Shown in pieces: positions 48,601 to 56,130 of a stretch of 64,000 nt of DNA. Under the pieces are notes generated by a model. It was not told where the DNA came from. It made no database searches and saw only the letters and a program-made list of their open reading frames with translations. Numbering within the stretch: position 1 is the stretch's first letter; every line of letters begins with the position of its first letter. Origin of the DNA: Hyphomicrobiales bacterium (lineage in GTDB: Bacteria; Pseudomonadota; Alphaproteobacteria; Rhizobiales; Rhizobiaceae); NCBI GenBank assembly GCA_900469445.1, contig UBXM01000001.1, forward strand, positions 124,001 through 188,000, given 5' to 3'. Both the position numbers and the translations under genes were made by a program.

Positions 48601-48861
48601 TCAGCCTTGCTGGGATGCCAGCTTTGCCTCGAGCGCCTCGATACGAGCCTTCAGCGCGTCGTTTTCATCCCGCGCGCGTGCGGCCATCTCGCGGACGGCC
48701 TCGAACTCCTCGCGCTTCACGACATCCATGCTGTTGAGAAAACGGTCGGCCTGGGCGTGAAAGGCCGTCTCCATTTCCTTGCGGACGCCTTGGGCTGCGC
48801 CTGCGGCATCCGTCATCAGCTTTGCGAAATCGTCAAAAACTCGGTTGGTTCCGGTCGACAT
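48601..48861 (-). CDS. ubiK: Ubiquinone biosynthesis accessory factor UbiK (BMFP family)
   Basis: A short coiled-coil protein of 86 aa. The C-terminal half (VKREEFEAVREMAARARDE NDALKARIEALEAKL, heptad Leu/Ala pattern) forms the coiled coil that trimerises; the N-terminal half is amphipathic (FDDFAKLMTDAAGAAQGVRK). In proteobacteria it supports ubiquinone synthesis with UbiJ and binds membranes. AAGGAG lies 8 nt before the ATG. Divergent from lgt, the usual rhizobial neighbour. Confidence 0.9.
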   Translation of the reverse strand: MSTGTNRVFDDFAKLMTDAAGAAQGVRKEMETAFHAQADRFLNSMDVVKREEFEAVREMAARARDENDALKARIEALEAKLASQQG

Positions 48862-49049
48862 GTCGTCATCTCCTTGAAGCCGGCGGAAATGCCCCGGCAT
48901 ATCATCTGTCCATGACAAGGAAGTAGGGCCAGCGGCCGTCCGTTGCAAGCTCCATCCACTACTGTGGTAACCGGTTGCGCGATTCCGGCTTGACCGCCAC
49001 TTTTGGTAAGGCCATGTTCCGCCGAATACGGTCACGCCGGGAACAAACA

Positions 49050-49901
49050 TTGTACGAAGCACTGCATCTTCTTGCCATTCTGCCGTTTCCAAACATCGAT
49101 CCGGTGGCATTTTCCATCGGGCCCCTAGCCGTTCATTGGTATGGCCTCGCTTATGTCGCAGGCATCATGGCCGGCTGGTTCTATGCCCGCAAGCTGATCG
49201 ACAGGCCGACGCTCTGGAAAGGCGACACGGCACCGATGACAAAGACGCATCTGGACGACTTCCTTGTCTGGATCGCCGTCGGCATCGTGGTCGGCGGCCG
49301 CACCGGTTATGTCCTGTTTTATGATTTTGCGCCGATGCTGGAAGATCCGATCCGCATCATTCAGATCTGGAACGGTGGCATGTCCTTCCACGGCGGTCTG
49401 ATGGGCGCGATTGTTGCGATGATCCTGTTTGCCCGCAAGAACGACATTCCCGTGTGGAGCATGTTCGATATCATCGCGGCGGTCGTGCCGCTGGGCCTGT
49501 TTTTCGGCCGTATCGCCAACTTCATCAACGGCGAACTCTGGGGCCGGCTGAGCTCCGCGCCCTGGGCGATCGTTTTTCCGACCGGCGGACCGTTTGCCCG
49601 CCATCCGAGCCAGCTTTACGAAGCCGGATTGGAAGGAATTGTGCTCCTTCTCGTCCTCGCCGCCCTGATCTTCGGCATCAAAGCCCTCAAGACCCCCGGT
49701 CTCGTGGCAGGTGTCTTCGTCATGGGTTACGGGTTCTCGCGTACCCTCGTCGAGTTTTTCCGTGAGCCCGACGCCCAACTGGGCTATCTTCTTGGGACGA
49801 ACTGGCTGACCATGGGCATGGTCCTGTCGACGCCGATGGTGTTGATCGGCTTGTGGGCGGCCTTGAGGGCGCTTGCCGCCTCTCGTGCGGCTGAGGCCTG
49901 A
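49050..49901 (+). CDS. lgt: Prolipoprotein diacylglyceryl transferase
   Basis: Adds diacylglycerol from phosphatidylglycerol to the lipobox Cys of prolipoproteins in the inner membrane. About 283 aa with seven TM helices. The Lgt signature [14 protein letters not shown] is present, plus [16 protein letters not shown] and the C-terminal [13 protein letters not shown] with the essential His/Tyr. The start is uncertain: the TTG at 49050 fits the family start ([21 protein letters not shown]) and an ATG at 49014 is also in frame; no strong ribosome binding site decides it. midA begins 14 bp after the stop. Two lipoproteins downstream would be substrates. Confidence 0.93.
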   Translation: MYEALHLLAILPFPNIDPVAFSIGPLAVHWYGLAYVAGIMAGWFYARKLIDRPTLWKGDTAPMTKTHLDDFLVWIAVGIVVGGRTGYVLFYDFAPMLEDPIRIIQIWNGGMSFHGGLMGAIVAMILFARKNDIPVWSMFDIIAAVVPLGLFFGRIANFINGELWGRLSSAPWAIVFPTGGPFARHPSQLYEAGLEGIVLLLVLAALIFGIKALKTPGLVAGVFVMGYGFSRTLVEFFREPDAQLGYLLGTNWLTMGMVLSTPMVLIGLWAALRALAASRAAEA

Positions 49902-49915
49902 AGGACACGTCCACC

Positions 49916-51040
49916 ATGACTACGCCCGCAAGCCCCCATTCAAGCACCCCTCTTGCCGACAAGATAAAGAGCCTCATCCGCACCAACGGACCGATCACGG
50001 TCACGGATTACTTCGCGCTCTGCCTTGCCGATCCCGAATACGGATATTACCGCACACGCGAACCTTTCGGCCGACACGGGGATTTCATCACCGCCCCCGA
50101 AATCAGCCAGTTGTTCGGCGAGATGGTCGGCATCTTCATGGTCCATGCCTGGCAGCAGCATGGCACGCCGGAAAATATCCGCCTCGTCGAGATCGGACCG
50201 GGTCGAGGCACCATGATGGCCGACATGCTGCGCGTCATCAAAAAGATATCGCCTGCCCTGTTCGAGCGGATGACGGTGCATCTCGTCGAGACCAGCGAGC
50301 GGCTTCGCGGCGTCCAGCGCGTGACGCTCGAAGCCTATTCGACGATGATCAGCTGGCATGACAGTTTTGAAGACGTGCCCGCAGGCTTCTGCCTGATCGC
50401 CGCCAACGAACTGTTCGATGCCATCCCGATCCGCCAGTTCATCAAGACGCCGACCGGTTTTCGCGAACGGCTGATCGGCCTTGATGTCGATGACGAACTG
50501 GCTTTCGCGGCAGGTATCGCAACCGTCGATCCGGCATTGTTGCCGGACAATACCGGCTCCGTTCCCGACGGAACCATCTTTGAAATGGCGCCGGCGCGTC
50601 AGGCCGTCATGCAGACGCTCTGCGAGCGCCTGCTGCAGCATGGCGGCACTGCGCTCATCATCGACTATGGCCATATGGTGACCGGCTTCGGTGATACGCT
50701 GCAGGCGGTGATGAACCACGAATTCGATCCCCCATTCGCCCATCCCGGCGAAGCCGACCTTACCAGCCACGTGGATTTCGAGGACCTCGCCAAGGTCGCG
50801 CTTTCGACCGGTGTCCACCTCAATGGCGGCCTGCGTCAGGGCGAATTCCTCTATGGTCTCGGCCTTGCCGAACGCGCCACCGCGCTTGCCCGCGACAAGG
50901 AACCATCCGAACAACGCCTTATCGGCGCAGCCGTCGACCGGCTGGCTGGTGAAGGTGCCGGCAAGATGGGCGAGCTTTTCAAGGTCATCGCCGTTTCAAG
51001 CCCGGCGGTTAAGCTCATGCCGTTCCGCTCGATCGACTGA
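49916..51040 (+). CDS. MidA/NDUFAF7 family SAM-dependent methyltransferase
   Basis: A Rossmann-fold protein of 374 aa related to mitochondrial NDUFAF7, which methylates an arginine of a complex I subunit. The family opening is IRTNGPITVTDYFALCLADPEYGYY; the SAM-binding motif is VEIGPGRGTMMADMLR; NELFDAIPIRQF and IDYGHMVTGFGDTLQAV complete the signature. Rhizobia have complex I, so a similar role is plausible. It lies between lgt and pgeF, the same arrangement as in many alphaproteobacteria, probably in one operon. Confidence 0.9.
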   Translation: MTTPASPHSSTPLADKIKSLIRTNGPITVTDYFALCLADPEYGYYRTREPFGRHGDFITAPEISQLFGEMVGIFMVHAWQQHGTPENIRLVEIGPGRGTMMADMLRVIKKISPALFERMTVHLVETSERLRGVQRVTLEAYSTMISWHDSFEDVPAGFCLIAANELFDAIPIRQFIKTPTGFRERLIGLDVDDELAFAAGIATVDPALLPDNTGSVPDGTIFEMAPARQAVMQTLCERLLQHGGTALIIDYGHMVTGFGDTLQAVMNHEFDPPFAHPGEADLTSHVDFEDLAKVALSTGVHLNGGLRQGEFLYGLGLAERATALARDKEPSEQRLIGAAVDRLAGEGAGKMGELFKVIAVSSPAVKLMPFRSID

Positions 51041-51148
51041 TCCCTGGCAGAGCCGCATTGACAGATTGGCGCATTCTGCGCCAATCTCGCCCGCGCAAGC
51101 AGCCGCATTCGCGTGCATTATCTCGTAAAATCAACAGGATGGACGCAT

Positions 51149-51946
51149 ATGCCGAATAACGACCTGCCGCTGCCGATCGAAAGCGAATTGCTGCGCGAAC
51201 GGGCAGGCTCACGCATCCGGCACGGTTTTTTCACCAGGACGGGCGGCGTTTCCCAAGGCATTTATGCGGGCCTGAATGTCGGTATCGGTTCTGATGACGA
51301 CAGGGACAGGGTGATCGAAAATCGCGCCCGTGTGGCGGCGTGGTTCGATCTGCCGCTGGAACGACTGGCGACAGTTCACCAGGTTCATTCCCCCGATGTG
51401 GTGGTCGTTGATACTCGATCCGCGGCAAGCGAAAGGCCGAAGGCGGACGCCATGGTCACGAATGTGCCGGGCATCGTGCTCGGCGTATTGTCGGCCGACT
51501 GCGGACCAATCCTTTTTGCCGATGCTGAAGCCGGCGTGATCGGTGCGGCGCATGCCGGATGGAAAGGCGCGCTCCATGGCGTGCTTGAAAATACCATCGA
51601 AGCCATGGTGTCGCTCGGTGCCGATCGGGCAAACATCACCGCCGTGCTCGGCCCGTCCATCGGACCGAAAAGCTATGAAGTGGGTCCGGAATTCGTCTCC
51701 AATTTCAGATCCGTCGACCCTTCATACGACGTCTTCTTTTCTGCATCGACAAGGCAGGACCACGCCATGTTCGATCTTCCGTCCTTGACGATCAGGCGCC
51801 TGACCGATGCCGGTGTGCGCGCCGAAAACCTTGATCTCGACACCTATCCCGATCAGGAGAGGTTTTTCTCCTATCGGCGCACGACCCATGCAAAAGAGCC
51901 GGATTACGGCCGCCAGATTTCAGCAATCGCGATCCGGGAGGATTGA
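51149..51946 (+). CDS. pgeF: Peptidoglycan editing factor PgeF (DUF152, laccase-like)
   Basis: A 265-aa Zn/Cu-binding protein of the DUF152 family, formerly called polyphenol oxidase. It removes mis-incorporated amino acids from UDP-MurNAc precursors in E. coli. Metal and active-site motifs: HGFFTRTGGVSQGIYAGLN, TVHQVHSPDV, LSADCGPILFAD and IGAAHAGWKGALHGVLE (His-Cys-His ligands). The ATG at 51149 follows AGGATGG. Its stop is 1 bp from the M24 gene start. Confidence 0.9.
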   Translation: MPNNDLPLPIESELLRERAGSRIRHGFFTRTGGVSQGIYAGLNVGIGSDDDRDRVIENRARVAAWFDLPLERLATVHQVHSPDVVVVDTRSAASERPKADAMVTNVPGIVLGVLSADCGPILFADAEAGVIGAAHAGWKGALHGVLENTIEAMVSLGADRANITAVLGPSIGPKSYEVGPEFVSNFRSVDPSYDVFFSASTRQDHAMFDLPSLTIRRLTDAGVRAENLDLDTYPDQERFFSYRRTTHAKEPDYGRQISAIAIRED

Positions 51947-51947
51947 A

Positions 51948-53099
51948 ATGGCACTGCACTTTGAACGCGATGAATATTCCGCCCGCCTGAGCCGCCTTCT
52001 TGCCGAGATGCAGGAACAGAAGCTCGACGCGATGCTGCTGTTCGCCCAGGAAAGCATGTACTGGCTGACCGGCTACGACACGTTCGGCTACTGCTTCTTC
52101 CAGACGCTGATCGTCAAGTCGGACGGCTCGATGACGCTCCTGACGCGCTCGGCCGATCTGCGCCAGGCCCGCCAGACCTCGATCATCGAGAATATCGCCA
52201 TCTGGGTGGATCGGGTGAACGCCGACCCGACCCTCGACCTGAAGAACCTGTTGAGCGACATGGACCTGCTCGGCGCCAGGATCGGCATCGAATATGACAC
52301 CCATGGCATGACGGGCCGGGTTGCCCGCCTCGTCGACAACCAGCTTTCCACTTTCGGCCAGTTGGTCGATGCATCCTATCTCGTCGGCAGGCTGCGCCTG
52401 ATCAAAAGCCCGGCCGAGGTCGCCTACGCGCGGCATGCAGCCGAACTTGCCGACGATGCGCTCGACGCCGCCCTTCCGCTGATCAAAGCGGGCGGCGATG
52501 AAGCCGCCATTCTCTCGGCCATGCAGGGTGCCGTATTTTCAGGCGGCGGCGACTACCCGGCCAATGAATTCATCATCGGCTCCGGCGAAGATGCGCTTTT
52601 GTGCCGATACAAGGCCGGTCGGCGCAAACTTGAAGCAAATGACCAGCTGACGCTCGAATGGGCCGGCGCCTCCGCGCATTATCATGCCGCGATGATGCGC
52701 ACTGTCGTGATCGGCGAACCGTCGCTGCGCCACCGCGAACTCTACAAGGCGTGCCTGGAAACCATCCAGGCGATCGAGGAGGTTCTGCGCCCCGGCCATA
52801 CATTCGGCGACGTGTTCGATACCCATGCACGCATCCTCGATGAACGCGGACTTTCCCGGCACCGGCTGAATGCCTGCGGTTACTCGCTCGGCGCTCGTTT
52901 CTCGCCATCGTGGATGGAACAGCAGATGTTCCATGTCGGTAATCCGCAGGAAATCCTGGCCGATATGACGCTCTTCGTGCACATGATCATCATGGATTCG
53001 GACAGCGGAACGGCGATGACGCTCGGCCATACCTACCTGACGACAGAAACAGCGCCCGAACCGCTCTCGCGCCGCGGCCTCGATCTGATCGTCTGCTAG
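51948..53099 (+). CDS. M24 (aminopeptidase P/creatinase fold) protein lacking canonical metal ligands
   Basis: A 383-aa pita-bread-fold protein with a creatinase N-terminal domain (ERDEYSARLSRLLAEMQEQK ... MYWLTGYDTFGYCFFQTLIV) and an M24 C-terminal domain. Where metallo-members have Asp-Asp-His-Glu-Glu, I read LEWAGASAHYHAAMMRT (first Asp to Glu, second to Ala), CGYSLGARF (His to Tyr) and TLFVHMI (Glu to His). So it is unlikely to be a metallopeptidase and is nearer creatinase/ectoine-hydrolase-like enzymes, which split C-N bonds without metal. GGGAGGA precedes the ATG. It is coupled to pgeF. Confidence 0.85.
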   Translation: MALHFERDEYSARLSRLLAEMQEQKLDAMLLFAQESMYWLTGYDTFGYCFFQTLIVKSDGSMTLLTRSADLRQARQTSIIENIAIWVDRVNADPTLDLKNLLSDMDLLGARIGIEYDTHGMTGRVARLVDNQLSTFGQLVDASYLVGRLRLIKSPAEVAYARHAAELADDALDAALPLIKAGGDEAAILSAMQGAVFSGGGDYPANEFIIGSGEDALLCRYKAGRRKLEANDQLTLEWAGASAHYHAAMMRTVVIGEPSLRHRELYKACLETIQAIEEVLRPGHTFGDVFDTHARILDERGLSRHRLNACGYSLGARFSPSWMEQQMFHVGNPQEILADMTLFVHMIIMDSDSGTAMTLGHTYLTTETAPEPLSRRGLDLIVC

Positions 53100-53180
53100 G
53101 CCAACCAAATTCCCGCAATTGACACTCCCGAGAAGCCACCTCTAAGTTCCGACGAGATGGAATTTTCGGGAGACGGGTGC

Positions 53181-53951
53181 GTGCGGAGATCAGGCGGATG
53201 GCATGTCTTCGCGGCTCTCGTTCTCTCGCTCGGTCTTTCCGCCTGCAATACGACCGACGCATTGACGCCGCAGGTCGATATCGGCGGCGGAACCGAGAGG
53301 TCTTCCAGCCCCGTCACGCAGGATGATGCCGACCGCATGGCCGGAACATATAACACGGCACCGGTTCAATCGGCTCCTCTTGCGTCCAACACATATTCGC
53401 GCGCGCCGGGAAATACGCTGGAATCACAGGCTAGGGCCTTGGAAAATGGCGATACCGTTTCCCCCTCCTCCTCCGGCCCGCCGCCGGAATGGGAAGGGCA
53501 AACCTTTGGCAGCGACGCACGGATGCCGTCGTCTGACGGCACACCGGCCGCAATTCCGGATGAAACGGCAGCAGCCGACAGTGGCGGAACCATTCGCTTT
53601 CTGCCGATCATCGGCGCACCGGTCGAGGCGGTCACGCCCCTGTCGCGCCAACTGGCTGCCGCCGCCCGCTCGAGCGGCCTGAAAATTAGACCGTCGGGCG
53701 ATACGAGCGCCGAATACATTCTCAAAGGGTATTTCTCCGCCCTCGCCGATGATGGCAAGGTGACGATCGTCTACGTCTGGGACGTGCTCGACAATGCCGG
53801 TGCAAGGCTCCACCGGATGCAGGGGCAGGAAACACTTGCAGCTCAGGGGACGGATCCGTGGGCAGCCATCCCCGCCTCCGTCATGCAGTCGATCGCCGAC
53901 AAGACGATATCGGGTTATCTCGACTGGCGACAGACGGCTTCACGACTGTGA
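53181..53951 (+). CDS. Conserved lipoprotein
   Basis: A predicted lipoprotein of 256 aa. The signal peptide ends in the lipobox LSAC (Cys at about residue 22). A Ser/Pro/Gly-rich disordered region of about 100 residues follows, then a folded domain from about residue 130 (IRFLPIIGAPVEAVTPLSRQLAAAARSSGLKI ... YILKGYFSALADDGKVTIVYVWDVLDNAG). I chose the GTG at 53181, which follows GGGAG at 8 nt and gives a compact signal peptide; the ATG at 53157 is weaker. Found in Rhizobiaceae; function unknown. It lies between M24 and prs. Confidence 0.8.
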   Translation: MRRSGGWHVFAALVLSLGLSACNTTDALTPQVDIGGGTERSSSPVTQDDADRMAGTYNTAPVQSAPLASNTYSRAPGNTLESQARALENGDTVSPSSSGPPPEWEGQTFGSDARMPSSDGTPAAIPDETAAADSGGTIRFLPIIGAPVEAVTPLSRQLAAAARSSGLKIRPSGDTSAEYILKGYFSALADDGKVTIVYVWDVLDNAGARLHRMQGQETLAAQGTDPWAAIPASVMQSIADKTISGYLDWRQTASRL

Positions 53952-54080
53952 AAACAGTGTTTTTGAGGCTCCAAGTCACAGTTCGTTCATAAAATTCCGT
54001 GTGCTTTTCGAAAACGCTCTTGCATTCAAGGGCAGTGGCGGTAAAAGGCGCCCATCCAGCTTCAATACAGGCGGACCGAA

Positions 54081-55013
54081 ATGAAGGTTTTCGCAGGCAA
54101 TTCGAACCGGCATCTGGCCGACGCGATCTGCAGCTATCTCAATGTCCCAGTCGGAAAAGCCAGTGTAAGGCGTTTTGCAGACCAGGAAATCTTCGTAGAA
54201 ATTCAGGAAAACGTGCGCGGCGAGGATGTATTCGTCATCCAGTCCACGTCGTTCCCGACCAACGATCATCTGATGGAACTGCTCATCATGATCGATGCGT
54301 TCCGGCGAGCGTCGGCACGACGCATCACGGCGGTTCTTCCTTATTTCGGTTATGCAAGACAGGATCGTAAGGCAGGCCCCCGCACGCCGATCTCGGCCAA
54401 GCTCGTGGCCAACCTGATCACCGAGGCAGGCGCCGACCGCGTTCTGACCCTCGACCTGCATGCCGGCCAGATCCAGGGTTTCTTCGATATTCCGACGGAT
54501 AATCTTTACGCAGTGCCGATCCTGGCGCGCGACGTGAAGGAAAATTACGACCTGAACAACGTCATGGTCGTCTCGCCGGATGTCGGCGGCGTTGTGCGCG
54601 CCCGTTCGCTCGCCAAACGCCTCGACTGCCAGCTCGCCATCGTCGACAAGCGTCGTGAGCGTGCCGGTGAATCGGAAGTCATGAACGTCATCGGTGACGT
54701 GACCGGCAAGGACTGTCTTTTGATCGACGACATCGTCGACTCGGGTGGCACGCTCTGCAACGCCGCCGAAGCCCTGCTGAAGAACGGCGCCACCAGCGTG
54801 ACAGCCTATATCACGCACGGCGTCCTGTCCGGCGGTGCCGTTACCCGTATTTCGTCGTCGAAGCTGAAGGAACTTGTCATCACCGACAGCATCCAGCCGA
54901 CCACGGCAGTTCAGTCTGCCCCGAACATTCGGGTCATCTCGACGGCAAACCTGCTTGGCGAGGCGATCAACCGCACGGCGATGGAATCCTCCGTCTCCAG
55001 CCTGTTCGACTGA
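54081..55013 (+). CDS. prs: Ribose-phosphate pyrophosphokinase (PRPP synthetase)
   Basis: Makes PRPP from ribose 5-phosphate and ATP for nucleotide, His and Trp synthesis. The 310-aa length is normal. Motifs: [25 protein letters not shown] flag region [10 protein letters not shown], metal-binding [20 protein letters not shown], and the PRPP loop [18 protein letters not shown] 130-bp gap and an own terminator suggest a single-gene unit. Confidence 0.97.
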   Translation: MKVFAGNSNRHLADAICSYLNVPVGKASVRRFADQEIFVEIQENVRGEDVFVIQSTSFPTNDHLMELLIMIDAFRRASARRITAVLPYFGYARQDRKAGPRTPISAKLVANLITEAGADRVLTLDLHAGQIQGFFDIPTDNLYAVPILARDVKENYDLNNVMVVSPDVGGVVRARSLAKRLDCQLAIVDKRRERAGESEVMNVIGDVTGKDCLLIDDIVDSGGTLCNAAEALLKNGATSVTAYITHGVLSGGAVTRISSSKLKELVITDSIQPTTAVQSAPNIRVISTANLLGEAINRTAMESSVSSLFD

Positions 55014-55050
55014 TCAAGGTCGACCACGACACGTCTGAGCATATTCGATA

Positions 55051-55080
55051 GAGCCGAAAGTCGTTTCCGATTTTCGGCTC
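55051..55080 (+). terminator. Terminator of prs
   Basis: GAGCCGAAA pairs with TTTTCGGCTC across GTCGTTTCCGA, followed by TACGCTTTT. Confidence 0.75.
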
Positions 55081-55186
55081 TACGCTTTTCAAGCCTGTCG
55101 CGGCATGCGGGTTTTCGCAAAACCGCCACACACTTTTGCGTGAAATGCTTTAAGCACTATTCAAGATTGATGAGGAGGATTCGCTG

Positions 55187-55723
55187 ATGCCGTTCATGTC
55201 CAGGCACATTATCAAGCTGCCGATGCTATTGCTGCTGCCGGTTCTTTCGGCATGCGTCGAAGGCGGCCCACCGTCCGGCCCTGGAGGATATTATCCTCCT
55301 CCGCGCCCGGACCGCGGTCCACAGATGTGCACGATGGATTACCGTCCGGTCTGTGGCGAACGCGGCGGACGTTTCGAAACCTTCGGCAATTCCTGTCAGG
55401 CCGGTGCCCGCGGTTTCCGTGTCGTCAGCTCCGGCGAATGCAGAGGCTCCGGCAGGCCTGATCGTCCAGATTGGGATCGTCCCGGAAGGCCGGATTCGGG
55501 TCGACCTGATCGACCGGATTGGGATCGCCCCGGCAGACCCGACCGTCCCGACTGGGACAGGCCCGGCCGCCCGGACCGGCCGCAGCAAGGCGGCATCTGC
55601 ACCCGTGAATTCCGTCCGGTCTGCGGCCAGCGCGGCGGCCGTACACAGACCTTCCCGAATGCCTGTGAGGCGAACAATGCCGGTTTCGGCATCATTTCGT
55701 CAGGCGAATGCCGCCGCCGATAA
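55187..55723 (+). CDS. Lipoprotein with two Kazal-type domains and an RPD-repeat linker
   Basis: A 178-aa predicted lipoprotein. The signal peptide ends in LSAC (Cys23). Two Kazal-like cysteine motifs follow: CTMDYRPVCGERGGRFETF ... C (residues 48-85) and CTREFRPVCGQRGGRTQTF ... C (about 138-175), each with C-x6-C-x12-C-x14-C spacing. They are joined by an Arg/Pro/Asp-rich linker of three exact RPDRPDWDRPG units. Kazal domains inhibit serine proteases; these lack two Cys of the animal form, as is usual in bacteria. GAGGAGG precedes the ATG. Surface location at the outer membrane is inferred. Confidence 0.88.
   Translation: MPFMSRHIIKLPMLLLLPVLSACVEGGPPSGPGGYYPPPRPDRGPQMCTMDYRPVCGERGGRFETFGNSCQAGARGFRVVSSGECRGSGRPDRPDWDRPGRPDSGRPDRPDWDRPGRPDRPDWDRPGRPDRPQQGGICTREFRPVCGQRGGRTQTFPNACEANNAGFGIISSGECRRR
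55454..55567 (+). repeat. Three 33-bp coding repeats in the Kazal-lipoprotein linker
   Basis: Units at 55454-55486, 55502-55534 and 55535-55567 each encode RPDRPDWDRPG; a 15-bp RPDSG spacer separates the first two. DNA copies differ at third positions, so the peptide is conserved while the DNA drifts. Such tandem repeats can change copy number. Confidence 0.8.
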
Positions 55724-55742
55724 AAATCGCTGGAAGACAGTT

Positions 55743-55776
55743 GCAAAATGCCGGGGCAATCGTCCCGGCATTTTGC
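55743..55776 (+). terminator. Strong hairpin after the Kazal lipoprotein gene
   Basis: GCAAAATGCCGGG (55743-55755) and CCCGGCATTTTGC (55764-55776) form a perfect 13-bp stem with an 8-nt loop. The T residues are inside the 3' arm, so it is a terminator-like element without a separate T-tract. Confidence 0.7.
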
Positions 55777-55827
55777 ATTCGGCAAAGGCGTTGATTATGT
55801 AGGTCCGGTATTCCCAAGGAGTCCCGC

Positions 55828-56085
55828 ATGGCTGCCCGCGACCGTTATTCCCGAAAGCTCGAATGTTCCCAATGCGGGAATACCGGTTTTGCCGAAGTCT
55901 CCGAAACGGACGACAAGCGCGCCGGCAACAGGGATTTCCGCATCGACGAACTGCCGAAGAGCTTTCGCACGGAATTCGCTTCGACCGATCCGCGCAAGCA
56001 CATGATCCGCTGTGCAGATTGCGGCTTCAAGTTCCGCTTCGAACAGAAGTCCGTCTACGCTCCTGGCGGCGAAGCACGCCGCTAG
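55828..56085 (+). CDS. Small zinc-ribbon protein
   Basis: An 85-aa protein with two CxxC knuckles: LECSQCGNTG near residue 13 and IRCADCGFKFRF near residue 62, which would bind one zinc. The sequence between is charged (SETDDKRAGNRDFRIDELPKSF). AAGGAG lies 7 nt upstream of the ATG. Conserved in rhizobia; it may bind nucleic acid, but that is inference. The function is unknown. Confidence 0.75.
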   Translation: MAARDRYSRKLECSQCGNTGFAEVSETDDKRAGNRDFRIDELPKSFRTEFASTDPRKHMIRCADCGFKFRFEQKSVYAPGGEARR

Positions 56086-56130
56086 AGACCGCCGGCTATC
56101 GCTGCAGGCGCAATATCGGCACCAAGCCTG

